DNA of 64,000 bases from Chryseobacterium scophthalmum (GCF_900143185.1 NZ_FSRQ01000003.1:62001-126000); one strand, 5' to 3'. Numbered from the stretch's first letter, positions 48,219 through 58,812 are shown. Made by a program: numbers and translations. The notes: generated from the sequence alone by a model not told the origin.

Positions 48219-50063
48219 TTAAAAGCTTTCTTCTATTTCCTTAATTTTTTGCAAAGCGTTTTGTTTTAAAACTCCGTCTCTTATATATTCTAAAAGAATT
48301 GGTTTTATCTCATATTCCCAACGTACTTTTTGATCACCACCTTGATTAGTTTTATCAATGAAATAAGAATGCCCTAAAGCGACATCTTTCGGTTCAAATT
48401 CTTGTGAGATATAATCAGACTTTGTTTTGTAATCATCTGTTGTGAAAAGTGACTTTACATCTTCAAATAAAGTAGTATAAAACTCACCTTCTTTCATTTC
48501 ATTTGTTAAATCTTTTGGCATAACATCCACAAACGCAAACCTTCTTCTGATTGCATAATCAATATGTCCCACACTTCTGTCGGCAGTATTCATGGTTCCA
48601 ATAATATAAAGGTTGGGCGGAAGTATCAATTTCTGAGATCCATCAACTTCGTACATACTTTCAACTTCTTCACCACGGTATTCGAGAGCGTAAATAAGTT
48701 CCCCTAAAACTGATGAAAGATTAGCTCGGTTGATTTCATCAATTACTAAAATATATTTTTTATGAGTTTCTTCGTTATTTAGAAATTCTTTATTATTTTC
48801 ACAAAATTCTTTAAACTTAGTAAATAATTCAAAGAAATATGTAGCGTGGCTACGTGTTAAAGATTTCAATGACGTATTCATTACGATTTCTTGTCTATTA
48901 GATGGACTAATTTCGATAACTTTTTTAAATTCAGAATAACGAATATTTAGACCTTTAGGATGTCTTTTCCAGTTATCACCTTTGTATTTAAACCTTCTAT
49001 CATCAATCTCAGAAATGTAAATATTATTTGTCAGCTCGAATTTTTCATCTTCAGCAAGTTTTGAAATAATATGAAGACGAAATTGGTCAAAAATATACTC
49101 TACATTGTCAACATTTTTCTCCGATTGTTGTGAAGCTATAAAATTCCTCCATGCATTTTCGGCAAATTTACCTAAGGTTTTATTTTCTGCTTCATACATA
49201 ATACCTTCACCATCTTCATTTTGCTTTGCAACAATTCCCCTGACAAAATCTTCATAAGTATAACTTGGGTGAAACTGAATAATTTTAAATCGTTCACTCT
49301 TTTGTATTTCATCTTCATTTAATTCTAACATACTTTCCGCAATCAATTTTGCTTCTCTAGTTTTTCCTGTTCCTGGAGGACCTTGTAAGATAATTTGATT
49401 TTTGTATTGTAAAAGCGTTACAATAGATTCTCTTTTTTCTGGTATTTCACTCATGTCATTATTTTCATCATTTATAAAATATTCATACATCTGCCACGGC
49501 AAAGTTATATTTTCGTACAAAGAACTGCTCTTCAAATTCTCTGAAAAAAAATGCCATACGGCATTACTATTTCTAAACCAATCACCAGTAATCGGAATAT
49601 TACAGTCAACAACATTTTCATTTAATTTTTTTATAAAAACTCTTAAATTATCTTCATTTACGATAGTGCATGAAAGATTCGGTTGTAGACCAGCAATAAG
49701 GCGATTAGTGGCGACCTTTCTATTTTGATTTGTATATTTTTTAATAACGTCTTTCAATTCATAATAACTGTCATACAATGGTACATCTTGAGATAAAGCT
49801 ATTTTTTGCAATATTGGTGATACTTCATGCCAATTTTCTTTAATTCTTTTTTTTTCTTCACCTGTAAAATAGCTACGCTTTACCGAAGAAACACATTGGT
49901 CATTTGATTTTTCAAAATATTCCCAAAAAATATCAGCATTCCAATTTTTCCAATCGTTTCCCGTTTTTGCTTCTTCGATGAATAACGGAACGAAGTCTCT
50001 GTAATTATCTCTCCAACCTTCCCAAATTACTATTTCATTAGCAATGTTTTGTAATGTTCTCAT
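48219..50063 (-). CDS. mcrB: McrB-like GTP-dependent AAA+ motor
   Basis: This 614-residue protein has a variable N-terminal recognition domain (1-210) and an AAA+ domain with Walker A (ILQGPPGTGKTREAKLI, about 225-240) and Walker B (LVIDEINRANLSSVLGEL, about 443-460). The McrB sensor motif GTMNTADRS is followed by AIRRRFAF. GTP hydrolysis powers translocation by McrBC. The N-terminal domain decides which modified DNA is recognised and looks unlike the E. coli one. A probable operon with the 230-residue gene upstream. Confidence 0.9.
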   Translation of the reverse strand: MRTLQNIANEIVIWEGWRDNYRDFVPLFIEEAKTGNDWKNWNADIFWEYFEKSNDQCVSSVKRSYFTGEEKKRIKENWHEVSPILQKIALSQDVPLYDSYYELKDVIKKYTNQNRKVATNRLIAGLQPNLSCTIVNEDNLRVFIKKLNENVVDCNIPITGDWFRNSNAVWHFFSENLKSSSLYENITLPWQMYEYFINDENNDMSEIPEKRESIVTLLQYKNQIILQGPPGTGKTREAKLIAESMLELNEDEIQKSERFKIIQFHPSYTYEDFVRGIVAKQNEDGEGIMYEAENKTLGKFAENAWRNFIASQQSEKNVDNVEYIFDQFRLHIISKLAEDEKFELTNNIYISEIDDRRFKYKGDNWKRHPKGLNIRYSEFKKVIEISPSNRQEIVMNTSLKSLTRSHATYFFELFTKFKEFCENNKEFLNNEETHKKYILVIDEINRANLSSVLGELIYALEYRGEEVESMYEVDGSQKLILPPNLYIIGTMNTADRSVGHIDYAIRRRFAFVDVMPKDLTNEMKEGEFYTTLFEDVKSLFTTDDYKTKSDYISQEFEPKDVALGHSYFIDKTNQGGDQKVRWEYEIKPILLEYIRDGVLKQNALQKIKEIEESF

Positions 50064-50091
50064 TGTTAAAAGTTTTTCAGATTATAGTTTC

Positions 50092-50784
50092 TTATTCTTG
50101 TATTTGAAAATCTCGCATCTCTTCTATCGATGGGGTCAGGAGCGCTGGTAGCTTTCCATCCAGTATCATTTGATAATCGACTATCTCCTGTGTCATCACA
50201 TCAATTACTTTAATGTATTTCGGTTGGATGTTATATTTATCTGAATGATTTAACTGTAAGTAATTGTAGATAGCTTCTGCAAAAATCCCGAGTTCAACGG
50301 TCTTATAACCTTTAATTTTAGCAGCAAAGAATACAGATCCCATACTTGGGTGATTGTTATCCTCAAAAGTGTAAATGTTATGAGTTTCTACCTTAATATT
50401 AAGTCTATGTAATTCAATGACTCCTTTTTTACCAATCTTGCTTCTAATCTCAATATCTTCCGAAGGAGTGATACTCCTAAAATTAAAATCTTCGTAGTTA
50501 TGTAAAATCTGAATATTCCTGTCATACTTTAAACGCGTCCCTTTATCCATGGATGGTCTGTAATCAGCTAGGATATCAGAGATCTTTTCAGAAACAAATT
50601 GATTATCATTATTTCGGAATGCATTATTCAAAGCACTGATACTACGCACCCAGTAATCTCCACCTGTCGACTCATCTTTCTCTTTAACAACTTTTTTCTT
50701 CTGTAAATTGATGTAGAAAGTGCCTCGCCTTTTCTCAGAAAGGTTTCTGAAAATAATTAAGTCTTTAACTCTAATATCTCTCAT
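50092..50784 (-). CDS. Unrecognised 230-residue protein beside McrBC
   Basis: I do not recognise this protein. It is soluble and rich in charged residues, with no signal peptide. It starts MRDIRVKDLIIFRNLSEK and ends with LLTPSIEEMRDFQIQE. It sits 28 bases before mcrB on the same strand and 110 bases after hsdR, so it is probably part of the mcr operon. A role in modified-base sensing or control of McrBC is possible from context alone. Confidence 0.65.
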   Translation of the reverse strand: MRDIRVKDLIIFRNLSEKRRGTFYINLQKKKVVKEKDESTGGDYWVRSISALNNAFRNNDNQFVSEKISDILADYRPSMDKGTRLKYDRNIQILHNYEDFNFRSITPSEDIEIRSKIGKKGVIELHRLNIKVETHNIYTFEDNNHPSMGSVFFAAKIKGYKTVELGIFAEAIYNYLQLNHSDKYNIQPKYIKVIDVMTQEIVDYQMILDGKLPALLTPSIEEMRDFQIQE

Positions 50785-50894
50785 ATTAAGTCAGTTTTTT
50801 GTTATCAATCTGTTATTAGTTTAGTTATTATCGTAATATTCTTGTTCAATTTCTCAATCAGTCAAGAATATTTTAATCAGAATTTATATTTTTT

Positions 50895-53800
50895 TTACAT
50901 CAAATCTCCCAAATGTTTAAACTTCTCTACAAATGCTGAAATTTTCTGAAAAACACTTTGTTTTTTAGTTAAATATTTAGGGTTTAGAGGACTCATTTTA
51001 GGCAAGATAGCATTGAGCTCTGTCCCATTTTCACTTGCGTATTCACGTTTTAAAGAAGCATTGATATATCGCTTTGCAGCATCTTCATTTAGTTGTTCAT
51101 CAACAATTAAATCCTGTGCTTCCACATTCAGTTTCTCTTGTGCGTATTTATAAAATGCTTCTAAAATATTAGGCTTACTTTCGATAGAATCCAGTTCTGT
51201 ACTATTAATAAAATCAACAACCAAACCTTCTTTAGACCTGTTCCCGATACTGGCGCGGATAACTCTACGAATTTCTTCGATAAGTACAGCTTTGTCTTTA
51301 TTTTTTTTGTTGTGCTCAAAAATTAATTCAAGAATGTAGTCAAGATTAATCTCCTGAGATTTCAACAAGTCCACTTCAAAAATCACATCATCCCAATCTA
51401 CAGTCGATTCTTCAGCTTCTTTTCCTGTTTTTTCACGGCGCAACCAATCACGAATGTCGTTATAAGTTGATTTATAATTTTGTATTGTTCTGTCTGGAAC
51501 TAATTTTACTTTCTCCAAATCCGAAAATTCTTCGTCTGTTACAAAATTGGTTTCTTTAAAATCCTTCACAGCTTCTTCATCATTTAAATCTACAGTTTGA
51601 AGTGCTTTCAAATGCGTAAACTCATCGTAATTCTGAAGAATATTTTCTACACGCAAATATTCTCCAAATAGTTTTGAAAATTCTTTTTTGTCCTTTTCTC
51701 TTACAATTTCATCTGGATCTGGAAATTTTTCATTGAGCTCTTTTACAATATCAATAAATCCTCTGCGTGCAGTTCCATTGACTAAATCTGTAAAGCCTTC
51801 CAAATATTCTTTGTAACTTTTCTCCAATACAACATTTTTGGTGTTTTTGTCTCCGAATAAAGTTATTGCATCTATGGTGGCGGTTTCCAAATCTCTGAAA
51901 GTAACTATATTCCCAAAGGTTTTTGTTGCGTCATAAATACGGTTGGTCCGTGAGAAAGCCTGCATCAAACCGTGATAACGCAAGTTTTTGTCTACAAATA
52001 ATGTATTCAATTCTGGTGCATCAAAACCTGTTAAAAACATTCCTACCACAATAATGAGGTCAATTTCTTTTTTCTTAACTCTATTTGCAAGATCACGGTA
52101 GTAATTCTGAAACTCTTTGCTATCAACACCAAAGGTAGTTTTAAACATCTTGTTATAATTATTGATAGCTTTTGTTAGAAACTCTTTTGCACTACTGTCC
52201 ATTACAGATGGTTCAAAACTTTCATCTACAATTTCTCCAATAGCACTCTGTTCCTCATTAGCTGCAAAAGAAAATATCGTGGCAATTTTCAAAGGCTTTT
52301 CAATGTCTTTTTGCAAATTGTTTAGTTCTTCGTAATAGAATTTAGCAGCATCTACACTGCTAACAGCAAACATAGCATTAAACCCTGTGTTGCTGCCTAA
52401 CGTTCTGTGTGTTTTATATCTGTAATTTTGTAGAATATATTGTGAAATTTCCTTAATACGACCCGGATGCAAAAGTGCTTTTCTGTTTTCTGCTGCACTT
52501 AATTTTTTTTCGTCTTGCTCTGTTTCAAAACTTTTAAACTTAGGACGAACATCGTTATAATCTACCTTGAATTTTAAAACTTTTTCATCTCTAATTGCAT
52601 CGGTAATTACATAAGAATGCAGCTCACGTCCAAAAACACTTGCTGTAGTTTCTGACCCTAAAGCATTTTGTGGAAATATGGGAGTTCCTGTAAAGCCAAA
52701 CTGATAAAACCTTTTAAACTTTTTCTTTAGATTTTTTTGAGCTTCTCCAAACTGAGAACGGTGTGCTTCATCAAAAATAAAAACCACCTGTTTCTGATAG
52801 ATCCCTAGATCATTCTCAGTTTTCATCAGATTGTTAAGCTTCTGTATTGTGGTTATAATAATCCTACTGTCAACCTTGTCAATATTCCGTTTCAATCCTG
52901 CTGTACTGTCAGAACCGTTTACACTGTCCGGCGAGAATCGCTGATATTCTTTCATTGTTTGAAAGTCCAAATCTTTTCTGTCGACAACAAAGAATACTTT
53001 ATCTATAAAATCTAAGTCAGTTGCCAATCGGGCTGCTTTAAAGCTGGTGAGAGTTTTTCCCGAACCTGTCGTATGCCAAATATAACCGCCACCTTCTGTA
53101 TTCGACCATTTTTTAGCCTCAAAAGAACTTCCTATTTTCCATAATATTCTTTCTGTAGCTGCAATCTGATACGGTCGCATAATGAGCAACGTATCACTAA
53201 TATCAAGAACAGAATACGTAAGCAAAACATTGAGTATCGTATTTTTTTGAAAAAAGGTAGCTGTAAAATCTTTAAGATCTTTGATTAGCGTATTATCTGC
53301 TCTTGCCCAGTTCATTGTAAAATCGAAACTATTCTTGTTTCGTTTTACGGTGTTGGCAAAATAACGGCTGTCTGTACCGTTTGAAATCACAAACACCTGC
53401 AAATATTTGAAAAGCGAACTCTCGCTGTTAAAACTCTCCTTACTGTAACGGTGAACCTGATTAAACGCTTCTCTTATGGCTAAACCTCGTTTTTTCAGTT
53501 CCACCTGAACCATCGGCAAACCATTAACCAAAACGGTTACATCATAACGGTTAGCATGGGTTCCTTTGAGTTCAAATTGAGATATGACCTGTAATTTATT
53601 TCTAGTAACATTCTTTTTATCTACCAAATAAATATTCTGGATGTGGCCATCATCAAAGACGAAATCATAAACGTGATTATGATGCAGTTTTTTTGCTTTA
53701 TCAATAATACCATCGGAAGGTTTATCCAGATACTCCACTACAAAACGTGCCCATTCTGCATCTGTAAAAACCATATTATTCAACTCTTGCAGTTGTACTC

Positions 53801-54002
53801 GTATATTGGCTAGCATTGCCTGCATAGATGTAATATGCTTAGGGTTTTCGTAACCTTGCTTGATTAGATCCTGAACAAACTCCTTTTCTAATGCAGCCTC
53901 TGTCTGATAACCTACAGGTGCTTCATTTACTGATGAATGCTTTTGATACTCGTTTAAAACAATAAAATTGTTTGATTCTGCTATGGTGTTATATTGTGAC
54001 AT
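50895..54002 (-). CDS. hsdR: Type I restriction endonuclease subunit R
   Basis: This 1035-residue protein has an N-terminal PD-(D/E)xK nuclease (about 125-185, [20 protein letters not shown]), SF2 helicase motifs (Walker [17 protein letters not shown] near 314; DEAH in [10 protein letters not shown] near 410; FGFTGTPIF) and a long C-terminal part that binds the methyltransferase. Length and motifs fit the EcoR124 (type IC) family. I use ATG 54002; the TTG at 54011 is possible. It overlaps the end of prrC by 14 bases. Confidence 0.93.
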   Translation of the reverse strand: MSQYNTIAESNNFIVLNEYQKHSSVNEAPVGYQTEAALEKEFVQDLIKQGYENPKHITSMQAMLANIRVQLQELNNMVFTDAEWARFVVEYLDKPSDGIIDKAKKLHHNHVYDFVFDDGHIQNIYLVDKKNVTRNKLQVISQFELKGTHANRYDVTVLVNGLPMVQVELKKRGLAIREAFNQVHRYSKESFNSESSLFKYLQVFVISNGTDSRYFANTVKRNKNSFDFTMNWARADNTLIKDLKDFTATFFQKNTILNVLLTYSVLDISDTLLIMRPYQIAATERILWKIGSSFEAKKWSNTEGGGYIWHTTGSGKTLTSFKAARLATDLDFIDKVFFVVDRKDLDFQTMKEYQRFSPDSVNGSDSTAGLKRNIDKVDSRIIITTIQKLNNLMKTENDLGIYQKQVVFIFDEAHRSQFGEAQKNLKKKFKRFYQFGFTGTPIFPQNALGSETTASVFGRELHSYVITDAIRDEKVLKFKVDYNDVRPKFKSFETEQDEKKLSAAENRKALLHPGRIKEISQYILQNYRYKTHRTLGSNTGFNAMFAVSSVDAAKFYYEELNNLQKDIEKPLKIATIFSFAANEEQSAIGEIVDESFEPSVMDSSAKEFLTKAINNYNKMFKTTFGVDSKEFQNYYRDLANRVKKKEIDLIIVVGMFLTGFDAPELNTLFVDKNLRYHGLMQAFSRTNRIYDATKTFGNIVTFRDLETATIDAITLFGDKNTKNVVLEKSYKEYLEGFTDLVNGTARRGFIDIVKELNEKFPDPDEIVREKDKKEFSKLFGEYLRVENILQNYDEFTHLKALQTVDLNDEEAVKDFKETNFVTDEEFSDLEKVKLVPDRTIQNYKSTYNDIRDWLRREKTGKEAEESTVDWDDVIFEVDLLKSQEINLDYILELIFEHNKKNKDKAVLIEEIRRVIRASIGNRSKEGLVVDFINSTELDSIESKPNILEAFYKYAQEKLNVEAQDLIVDEQLNEDAAKRYINASLKREYASENGTELNAILPKMSPLNPKYLTKKQSVFQKISAFVEKFKHLGDLM

Positions 54003-55194
54003 TTGGTGCAATTAGATTTGAAAATTTATACTCTGTTTCTAAAAAATCAATTAATTCAATAAATTTGATTTTGTCATTTTCTTGTACTTCTGCTAACTCT
54101 TCGCCTGCATGAGCTGAATGACTGGAGAGATTTAAGATGCGATTTGCAAATGGATCAGGAGAATTATCCGCGATCTTGGGAAGCAGCTCTTCCCATTTAT
54201 CAAATCCTAAAAATGTCGCTGTTTTTTCTAATACATTTCTTAAAAAATTAAAATGATATTTTTCAATTTGATCATTATTCTTAGCTTTCTGAAGTTCTAA
54301 AAGTAAATGAAGATGATATGAAAATGGTGTTTTTCTATCTAACTGAATTAGATTATATCTTCCATCATTTTGTTTTTTTAATTTATATTTAATAGATTGA
54401 TTCTCTTCATAAATCCATCTTTTCATAACACCACTGTTTGTTACTATTTCAGGATTTTTATTAGCTTGTTTATTATTTAATTCATTTGATATTACATTAT
54501 AAAAGAGAGGATTGTGAGTCGTTATAATAAATTTCAATTTATTTGACTCACTAGTTTTAACTAGTTTTGCTATTGCAACCGCTAATTCAATTAGATTATT
54601 ATCATCTAAAGAACTTACAGGATCGTCAATAAATATATATTCTAATTCATTAAATTTATCTGTTGAACGATCTTCCTCTTTATCATTTAATAATTTTGTA
54701 ATCTGCTCAATTAAACTATAAAAAATACACCATATAAAATTGCTTTCTTCACCTTTAGAAATTTTTATATTCGGCTCACTATTATCACCTCCACTAAAGT
54801 AACTAAATGTAATTTCAGTGAAATCATCATTAAATATTGGTGTTATGGACGATGTTGCATAATGTTGGAAATTGATAATAATGTTACCATCTTGATTCTC
54901 GTCTTTTAAAAATGAAAGTGCTAAATCTGTGTAAGCATTTGGTCGAACTAAAAGTTTTCTATCTACATCACCAGTCAAGTCATTATCCCAATAAAACAAA
55001 TCTTCGGTAAAAGCATTATAATACATAATCTTGATACCTGTATCTTCTTCTGTTTCTGGGCTTTTAGGAGCAATTAATTCTTTAACTTCTCTTGATAATC
55101 GGGTTTTACCTATGCCATTAAAGGCATAGATTAGTTGTACTTTTTTGTTTGTATCAATCAGTTTTTGTGCTATTTCAGTAAGTGTTTGGCTCAT
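53989..55194 (-). CDS. prrC: PrrC-like anticodon nuclease with ABC ATPase
   Basis: This 401-residue protein is close in length to E. coli PrrC. The ABC-type ATPase occupies the first two thirds: Walker [12 protein letters not shown] (residues 21-31), signature-like SKGEES (147-152), Walker B/D-loop [12 protein letters not shown] (187-198) and TTHNP (225-229). The C-terminal third has Arg319-x3-Glu323 and His359, matching the R-E-H active site known from PrrC. PrrC cuts tRNA-Lys in the anticodon loop when a phage disables the linked restriction enzyme. It lies between hsdS and hsdR, as in the E. coli prr locus. Confidence 0.88.
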   Translation of the reverse strand: MSQTLTEIAQKLIDTNKKVQLIYAFNGIGKTRLSREVKELIAPKSPETEEDTGIKIMYYNAFTEDLFYWDNDLTGDVDRKLLVRPNAYTDLALSFLKDENQDGNIIINFQHYATSSITPIFNDDFTEITFSYFSGGDNSEPNIKISKGEESNFIWCIFYSLIEQITKLLNDKEEDRSTDKFNELEYIFIDDPVSSLDDNNLIELAVAIAKLVKTSESNKLKFIITTHNPLFYNVISNELNNKQANKNPEIVTNSGVMKRWIYEENQSIKYKLKKQNDGRYNLIQLDRKTPFSYHLHLLLELQKAKNNDQIEKYHFNFLRNVLEKTATFLGFDKWEELLPKIADNSPDPFANRILNLSSHSAHAGEELAEVQENDKIKFIELIDFLETEYKFSNLIAPNVTI

Positions 55195-55210
55195 GTTAGA
55201 TGGTAATAGT

Positions 55211-56371
55211 TTATTTTGGAAAGGTTAATAGGAGATTACGGTAATATTCATACTGTTTTTGTCTCAACTCTATTTCCTTTGGTAAGCCTTCATTTATTGA
55301 TGTAGTTAGCGTATCAAATTTATCTAAAATGGATACAATTCTTTTCTGCTCATCCAATGCAGGAACTGGTATTTTTATTTTTGCCAAATCATCTGCATTA
55401 ACTCTTCTAACTTTTGTACCCGTAATAAAAGGTCTTTTTTGTTTTTGAAATTGTTCAGTTTGAAAATAATAGGCAACGTATTTCGGATTTAACTGATGAG
55501 CATAAAAACAAGCATCACTGCTTACTGCTATTTTGTCCTTTCCCAACCAAACAACAGCTTTACAAACATCTTCGTCATTTTCACTTGTTGTTGCTATGAC
55601 TAAATTTCCGTGTTCAGCCATACGTGCTTTCTTTGCAAATTCCTCTGAAACAAATGATTTTGTTTTATCTGCAGATGTTCCATAGTAAGTATAAATTTGA
55701 CCATAGTGAATGCAACCTATACCTGTTTCAGTGAAGTCTTTTTTCTGTAAACCACTACCTCGAATAAATTTACCAACGTTTTCATCTCCCATCGGTAAAT
55801 GTTGTACTTCATTTTCATCAAAACGGAACAATCGCTCTCTATAATAACTATATTGCTGTTTTCGAGCTGTAAGCTCGGCTGTAAGCTCGGCTGTAAGCTC
55901 GGTAAAGGTATCAAGAATTGCAACTATCTTTTGTTGAATTTCGAGAGATTTTTTAGGGTTTTCTGGGCAAGGGATTGGGATAAGAGTTTCTTTTGCAGAA
56001 GACCAATGCCTTTTATAGGTATATTCCTTTATATAGAAATTCACTAACGCATAATAGATATATTTTGTACTATCAATATTTGATTTAAGAATTTTTAATC
56101 CATCAGCACCTTGTATAAAAGTAAAATCAACATATTTTATGTGCTCAGAATGATCTCCAAAAATAACATATTCTCCAGCTTTAATCTTAGCAAAATTTTC
56201 ATCTGTATAACCAGCAATAAAATTAATACCTTGGTCAATAACTGGAATTTTTCCAATTTGACCATAAGTATTTTTATTTAACTTTACAGGAGCAGTAATA
56301 GTTGAAACAATTTCCTCTAATGGCTTCCACTCCACCTTAACTGCATCCAATAATTTATCTAAAAATCTCAT
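55211..56371 (-). CDS. hsdS: Type I restriction specificity subunit S
   Basis: This 386-residue protein has two target recognition domains (about 1-145 and 195-340) separated by a conserved helical spacer. The second half of each unit ends in an [23 protein letters not shown] coiled coil. The spacer contains the type IC hallmark TAEL repeats ([15 protein letters not shown], about 155-170). Each domain reads half of the bipartite target. It overlaps hsdM by four bases, showing coupling. Confidence 0.93.
   Translation of the reverse strand: MRFLDKLLDAVKVEWKPLEEIVSTITAPVKLNKNTYGQIGKIPVIDQGINFIAGYTDENFAKIKAGEYVIFGDHSEHIKYVDFTFIQGADGLKILKSNIDSTKYIYYALVNFYIKEYTYKRHWSSAKETLIPIPCPENPKKSLEIQQKIVAILDTFTELTAELTAELTARKQQYSYYRERLFRFDENEVQHLPMGDENVGKFIRGSGLQKKDFTETGIGCIHYGQIYTYYGTSADKTKSFVSEEFAKKARMAEHGNLVIATTSENDEDVCKAVVWLGKDKIAVSSDACFYAHQLNPKYVAYYFQTEQFQKQKRPFITGTKVRRVNADDLAKIKIPVPALDEQKRIVSILDKFDTLTTSINEGLPKEIELRQKQYEYYRNLLLTFPK
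55867..55902 (-). repeat. Three 12-base tandem repeats in hsdS (TAEL)
   Basis: CTGTAAGCTCGG occurs three times in a row on the plus strand (55867, 55879, 55891), coding TAEL-type units on the minus strand. Gain or loss of one unit keeps the frame and alters the distance between the two recognition domains. Confidence 0.92.
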
Positions 56372-57915
56372 GCTTCAATTTCTTTAATTATAGAATCTAT
56401 ATCAACACGCAGTCTATTAATCTTTCCTATTGTTTTTTCAATTTCAGAGTTAAGTACAGCAATGTCAATCTTTTGTCTATTGTCTTTAGCTTCAATATAG
56501 GAACTTACCGAAAGGTTATAATCTTTTTCAGCAATTTTGGCATTTTCAATAGAAGTTGCAATGTGTTGTATTTCTTCCTTGCTATCAAAAATTGCCATTA
56601 TTTTCTCAATATGTGCATCAGTCAACATATTGTTGTTGGTTACTTTTGTAAAATAATCTTCTCCCGTTACATCTATAAACTGTGTCTTAGTATCCGATTT
56701 ATGTTTTGATAGCACAAGAATATTTACCGCAATAGAAGTCCCATAAAATAAGTTGGGAGCTAAAGAAATAACCGCTTCTACATAATTCTGATCTACCAGA
56801 TATTTCCTGATCTTCTGCTCGGCACCGCCACGATAAAAAATACCGGGAAAGCAGACAATAGCTGCTCTACCTCTCGGAGATAAATAGTGCAAAGCATGGA
56901 GTACAAAGGCAAAATCGGCTTTGGATTTCGGGGCTAAAACTCCGGCAGGTGCAAAACGATCGTCATTAATCAGTGTTGGGTCATCACTTCCAACCCAAGG
57001 GATAGAATAAGGAGGATTAGAAACAATCGCATCAAACGGCTTTTCATCACCTAACTGCGGATCTCTTAACGTATCGCCCAATACAATATGAAACTTATCA
57101 TAATTGACATTGTGCAGAAACATATTCATACGGGCAAGGTTATACGTCGTATGATTAATTTCCTGACCGAAAAAACCTTCCTGAATAATATGATTGTCAA
57201 AATGTTTCTTCGCCTGCAACAGTAAGGAACCTGAACCTGCAGCAGGATCATAAATCTTGTTAACTACTGATTGTCCGTGCATTGCCAATTGGGCAATTAG
57301 TTTAGAAACATGTTGTGGGGTAAAAAATTCACCACCAGATTTTCCAGCATTAGCAGCGTAGTTACCAATAAGAAATTCATAAGCATCACCAAAAAGATCA
57401 ATTTGACTGTCTTCAAAGTTGCCAAAATTAAGCTGTTCAACACCTTTGATTACAGCTGCTAAACGTTTATTTTTATTTTCTACTGTATTTCCTAATCGCG
57501 AACTCGTAGTATCAAAATCTGCAAACAATCCAGAAATATCATCTTCCGAGGGAAAGCCTTTAGCAGAATTTTCAATTGAATCAAAAATAGCTTTTAAATC
57601 TGTATTAAGATTATCTTTATTGTTGGCTGTTTTTGCAATATTAACAAAAAGCTGACTTGGATAGATAAAATATCCCTTAGTCTTGATGGCATCAACTTTT
57701 ATTTCATTAGGTATCTGATCATCTTGAAAAGTGGCGTAATCAAAGCTTTCATCACCGCCTTCGATATAATTGATAAAGTTTTCACTAATAAAGCGATAAA
57801 ATAGAGTACCTAAAACAAACTGTTTAAAATCCCATCCATCTACTGAACCCCTAACTTCATTGGCTATTTTCCAAATTTGGTTTTGCAACGCTGCTCTTTG
57901 TACTGTGCTTGTCAT
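56368..57915 (-). CDS. hsdM: Type I DNA adenine methyltransferase subunit M
   Basis: This 515-residue N6-adenine methyltransferase has an N-terminal HsdM helical domain, the SAM-binding motif [15 protein letters not shown] (about 220-235), the catalytic [11 protein letters not shown] (near 298), and [13 protein letters not shown] sequence before motif I. It methylates both halves of the target together with HsdS. It heads the hsdM-hsdS-prrC-hsdR operon. Confidence 0.95.
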   Translation of the reverse strand: MTSTVQRAALQNQIWKIANEVRGSVDGWDFKQFVLGTLFYRFISENFINYIEGGDESFDYATFQDDQIPNEIKVDAIKTKGYFIYPSQLFVNIAKTANNKDNLNTDLKAIFDSIENSAKGFPSEDDISGLFADFDTTSSRLGNTVENKNKRLAAVIKGVEQLNFGNFEDSQIDLFGDAYEFLIGNYAANAGKSGGEFFTPQHVSKLIAQLAMHGQSVVNKIYDPAAGSGSLLLQAKKHFDNHIIQEGFFGQEINHTTYNLARMNMFLHNVNYDKFHIVLGDTLRDPQLGDEKPFDAIVSNPPYSIPWVGSDDPTLINDDRFAPAGVLAPKSKADFAFVLHALHYLSPRGRAAIVCFPGIFYRGGAEQKIRKYLVDQNYVEAVISLAPNLFYGTSIAVNILVLSKHKSDTKTQFIDVTGEDYFTKVTNNNMLTDAHIEKIMAIFDSKEEIQHIATSIENAKIAEKDYNLSVSSYIEAKDNRQKIDIAVLNSEIEKTIGKINRLRVDIDSIIKEIEA

Positions 57916-58010
57916 GTTTATTTTTAATTCTTTAATCGATATTTCCGGTTGTTGAATATCTACATCTAAGGAAATATTCTTCTGAAATACCTGTTTGTCC
58001 TTTTAACTTT

Positions 58011-58018
58011 CAAATATA
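58011..58018 (-). promoter_or_regulatory. -7 box for the hsd operon
   Basis: On the minus strand TATATTTG is an exact TAnnTTTG box about 96 bases before hsdM. No TTG is found at standard spacing, so confidence is moderate. Confidence 0.45.
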
Positions 58019-58159
58019 GCCAAATATCACTATTTAATAATTACGGCATCCCATATTCAATCACATTTCTTCACTAAATCAGAAAAAATATCATCCGAAC
58101 AAACCATAACCAAAAAAGATTGATAGGAGAATGAGAGAAGCTTATGTATTGCATTTTAT

Positions 58160-58195
58160 ATAAAAAACAAAAAATACCGACGATTGTCAGTATTT
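58160..58195 (-). terminator. Terminator of the small HTH gene
   Basis: On the minus strand, AAATAC-x-GAC and GTC-x-GTATTT (58072-like stem at 58172-58181 and 58186-58195) form a hairpin around a 4-base loop. It is followed by a T-rich run corresponding to A bases at 58162-58171. Confidence 0.7.
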
Positions 58196-58210
58196 CTTAA
58201 TATTTTATTT

Positions 58211-58432
58211 TTAAAGTCCAGCTATTTCAAAGAATTTAGATAACTTTATATTCTTAGCCTCACAAATTCTCATTATAGTAATTAAACTAATTTGATAAGT
58301 GTCATCTTCTCTAATTCTCCTTACAGTCTTTTCATCAAGATTAGTCTCGGTTGCAAACTGACTATTATTATTCAGGGGAATAACCCACGTATCCCTTATA
58401 AATTCAACAATCTTTCTATTTGTAACTTTCAT
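58211..58432 (-). CDS. Small helix-turn-helix regulator (Cro/C1-like), 73 residues
   Basis: This 73-residue protein has a helix-turn-helix at about residues 22-60 (FATETNLDEKTVRRIREDD, then ISLITIMRICEAKNIKLSKFF). The DEKTVRRI recognition helix is typical of Cro/C1-type regulators in Bacteroidota. It is divergent from the RNA-sigma-Cas12f locus and about 110 bases from its promoter. A 10-base palindrome lies between them, so it probably autoregulates and may control the neighbouring locus. Confidence 0.75.
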   Translation of the reverse strand: MKVTNRKIVEFIRDTWVIPLNNNSQFATETNLDEKTVRRIREDDTYQISLITIMRICEAKNIKLSKFFEIAGL

Positions 58433-58461
58433 AGAAACAAATAAAAGTGATATTCTATAAA

Positions 58462-58487
58462 ATAATTCGGACTCAAATCCGAATTAT
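58462..58487. repeat. Palindrome between the HTH gene and the RNA locus
   Basis: ATAATTCGGA (58462-58471), CTCAAA, then TCCGAATTAT (58478-58487) is a perfect 10-base inverted repeat. It sits 30 bases before the HTH start. It fits a dimeric repressor site; a T-run after it (58491-58497) would also let it act as a plus-strand terminator shielding the RNA promoter. Confidence 0.6.
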
Positions 58488-58505
58488 CAAATTTTTTTAT
58501 TATAT

Positions 58506-58536
58506 TTGTGATATAAGTTACAAGAATGTAACTTTG
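58506..58536 (+). promoter_or_regulatory. Promoter of the structured RNA, with overlapping palindrome
   Basis: TTG (58506-58508), 20 bases, then TAACTTTG (58529-58536) fits the Bacteroidota consensus. An inverted repeat AAGTTAC-N6-GTAACTT (58515-58534) overlaps the -7 box, a good place for an operator. TATATTTG at 58501-58508 is a second -7-like box. Transcription from the main promoter should start near 58541. Confidence 0.65.
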
Positions 58537-58540
58537 CGAT

Positions 58541-58713
58541 AGTTCAAAGAAATATAGAAGCTATTGCTTAGATTCTCGCATTAGAAAACTGGTAATTTTA
58601 TGTGTACGAGAAGATAAGTAAATGTGCTCACGACTTCGGCGTGGGCTCACTTATCGTACACGGGTATACCAGTGCCTCTAATGCTGTAAGTTGAGTTCCA
58701 CGCTTTTTCTTTT
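58541..58713 (+). ncRNA. Candidate guide RNA for the dead Cas12f, with tracr-like scaffold
   Basis: This intergenic RNA candidate has four nested helices. GCATTAGA (58578-58585) pairs with TCTAATGC (58677-58684), ACTGGTA (58588-58594) with TACCAGT (58667-58673), and GTGTACGA (58602-58609) with TCGTACAC (58654-58661). The apex GCTCACG (58626-58632) pairs with CGTGGGC (58640-58646), capped by a C-TTCG-G tetraloop. It resembles a Cas12f tracrRNA-like scaffold. After the closing helix come about 19 unpaired bases (58685-58703), where a 3' guide would lie, then a T-rich stretch TTTTTCTTTT (58704-58713). A consensus promoter precedes it. The ends and the guide role are inferred. Confidence 0.7.
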
Positions 58714-58771
58714 GTTCTAAAATAAAAGAAATAAGGGTTCAAAATATAAGTAGAATTCATCTTATTGATCT

Positions 58772-58812
58772 AAGCAGTTCCTTCCAGCAAAATTTGCTAA
58801 AATACGCTGCTT
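58772..58812 (+). promoter_or_regulatory. Leader hairpin reaching the sigma-factor start codon
   Basis: AAGCAG (58772-58777) pairs with CTGCTT (58807-58812), which directly abuts the ATG at 58813. Inside, AGCAAA (58786-58791) faces TTTGCT (58793-58798). Such a fold could limit ribosome access. Confidence 0.4.

Noticed and set aside
55867..55902. Short CRISPR-like array
   Set aside because: The units touch each other with no spacers and lie inside hsdS, encoding the known TAEL repeat.
55799..56047. Plus-strand frame with a [12 protein letters not shown] repeat
   Set aside because: It is antisense to the TAEL repeats of hsdS; the pattern comes from the 12-base repeats.
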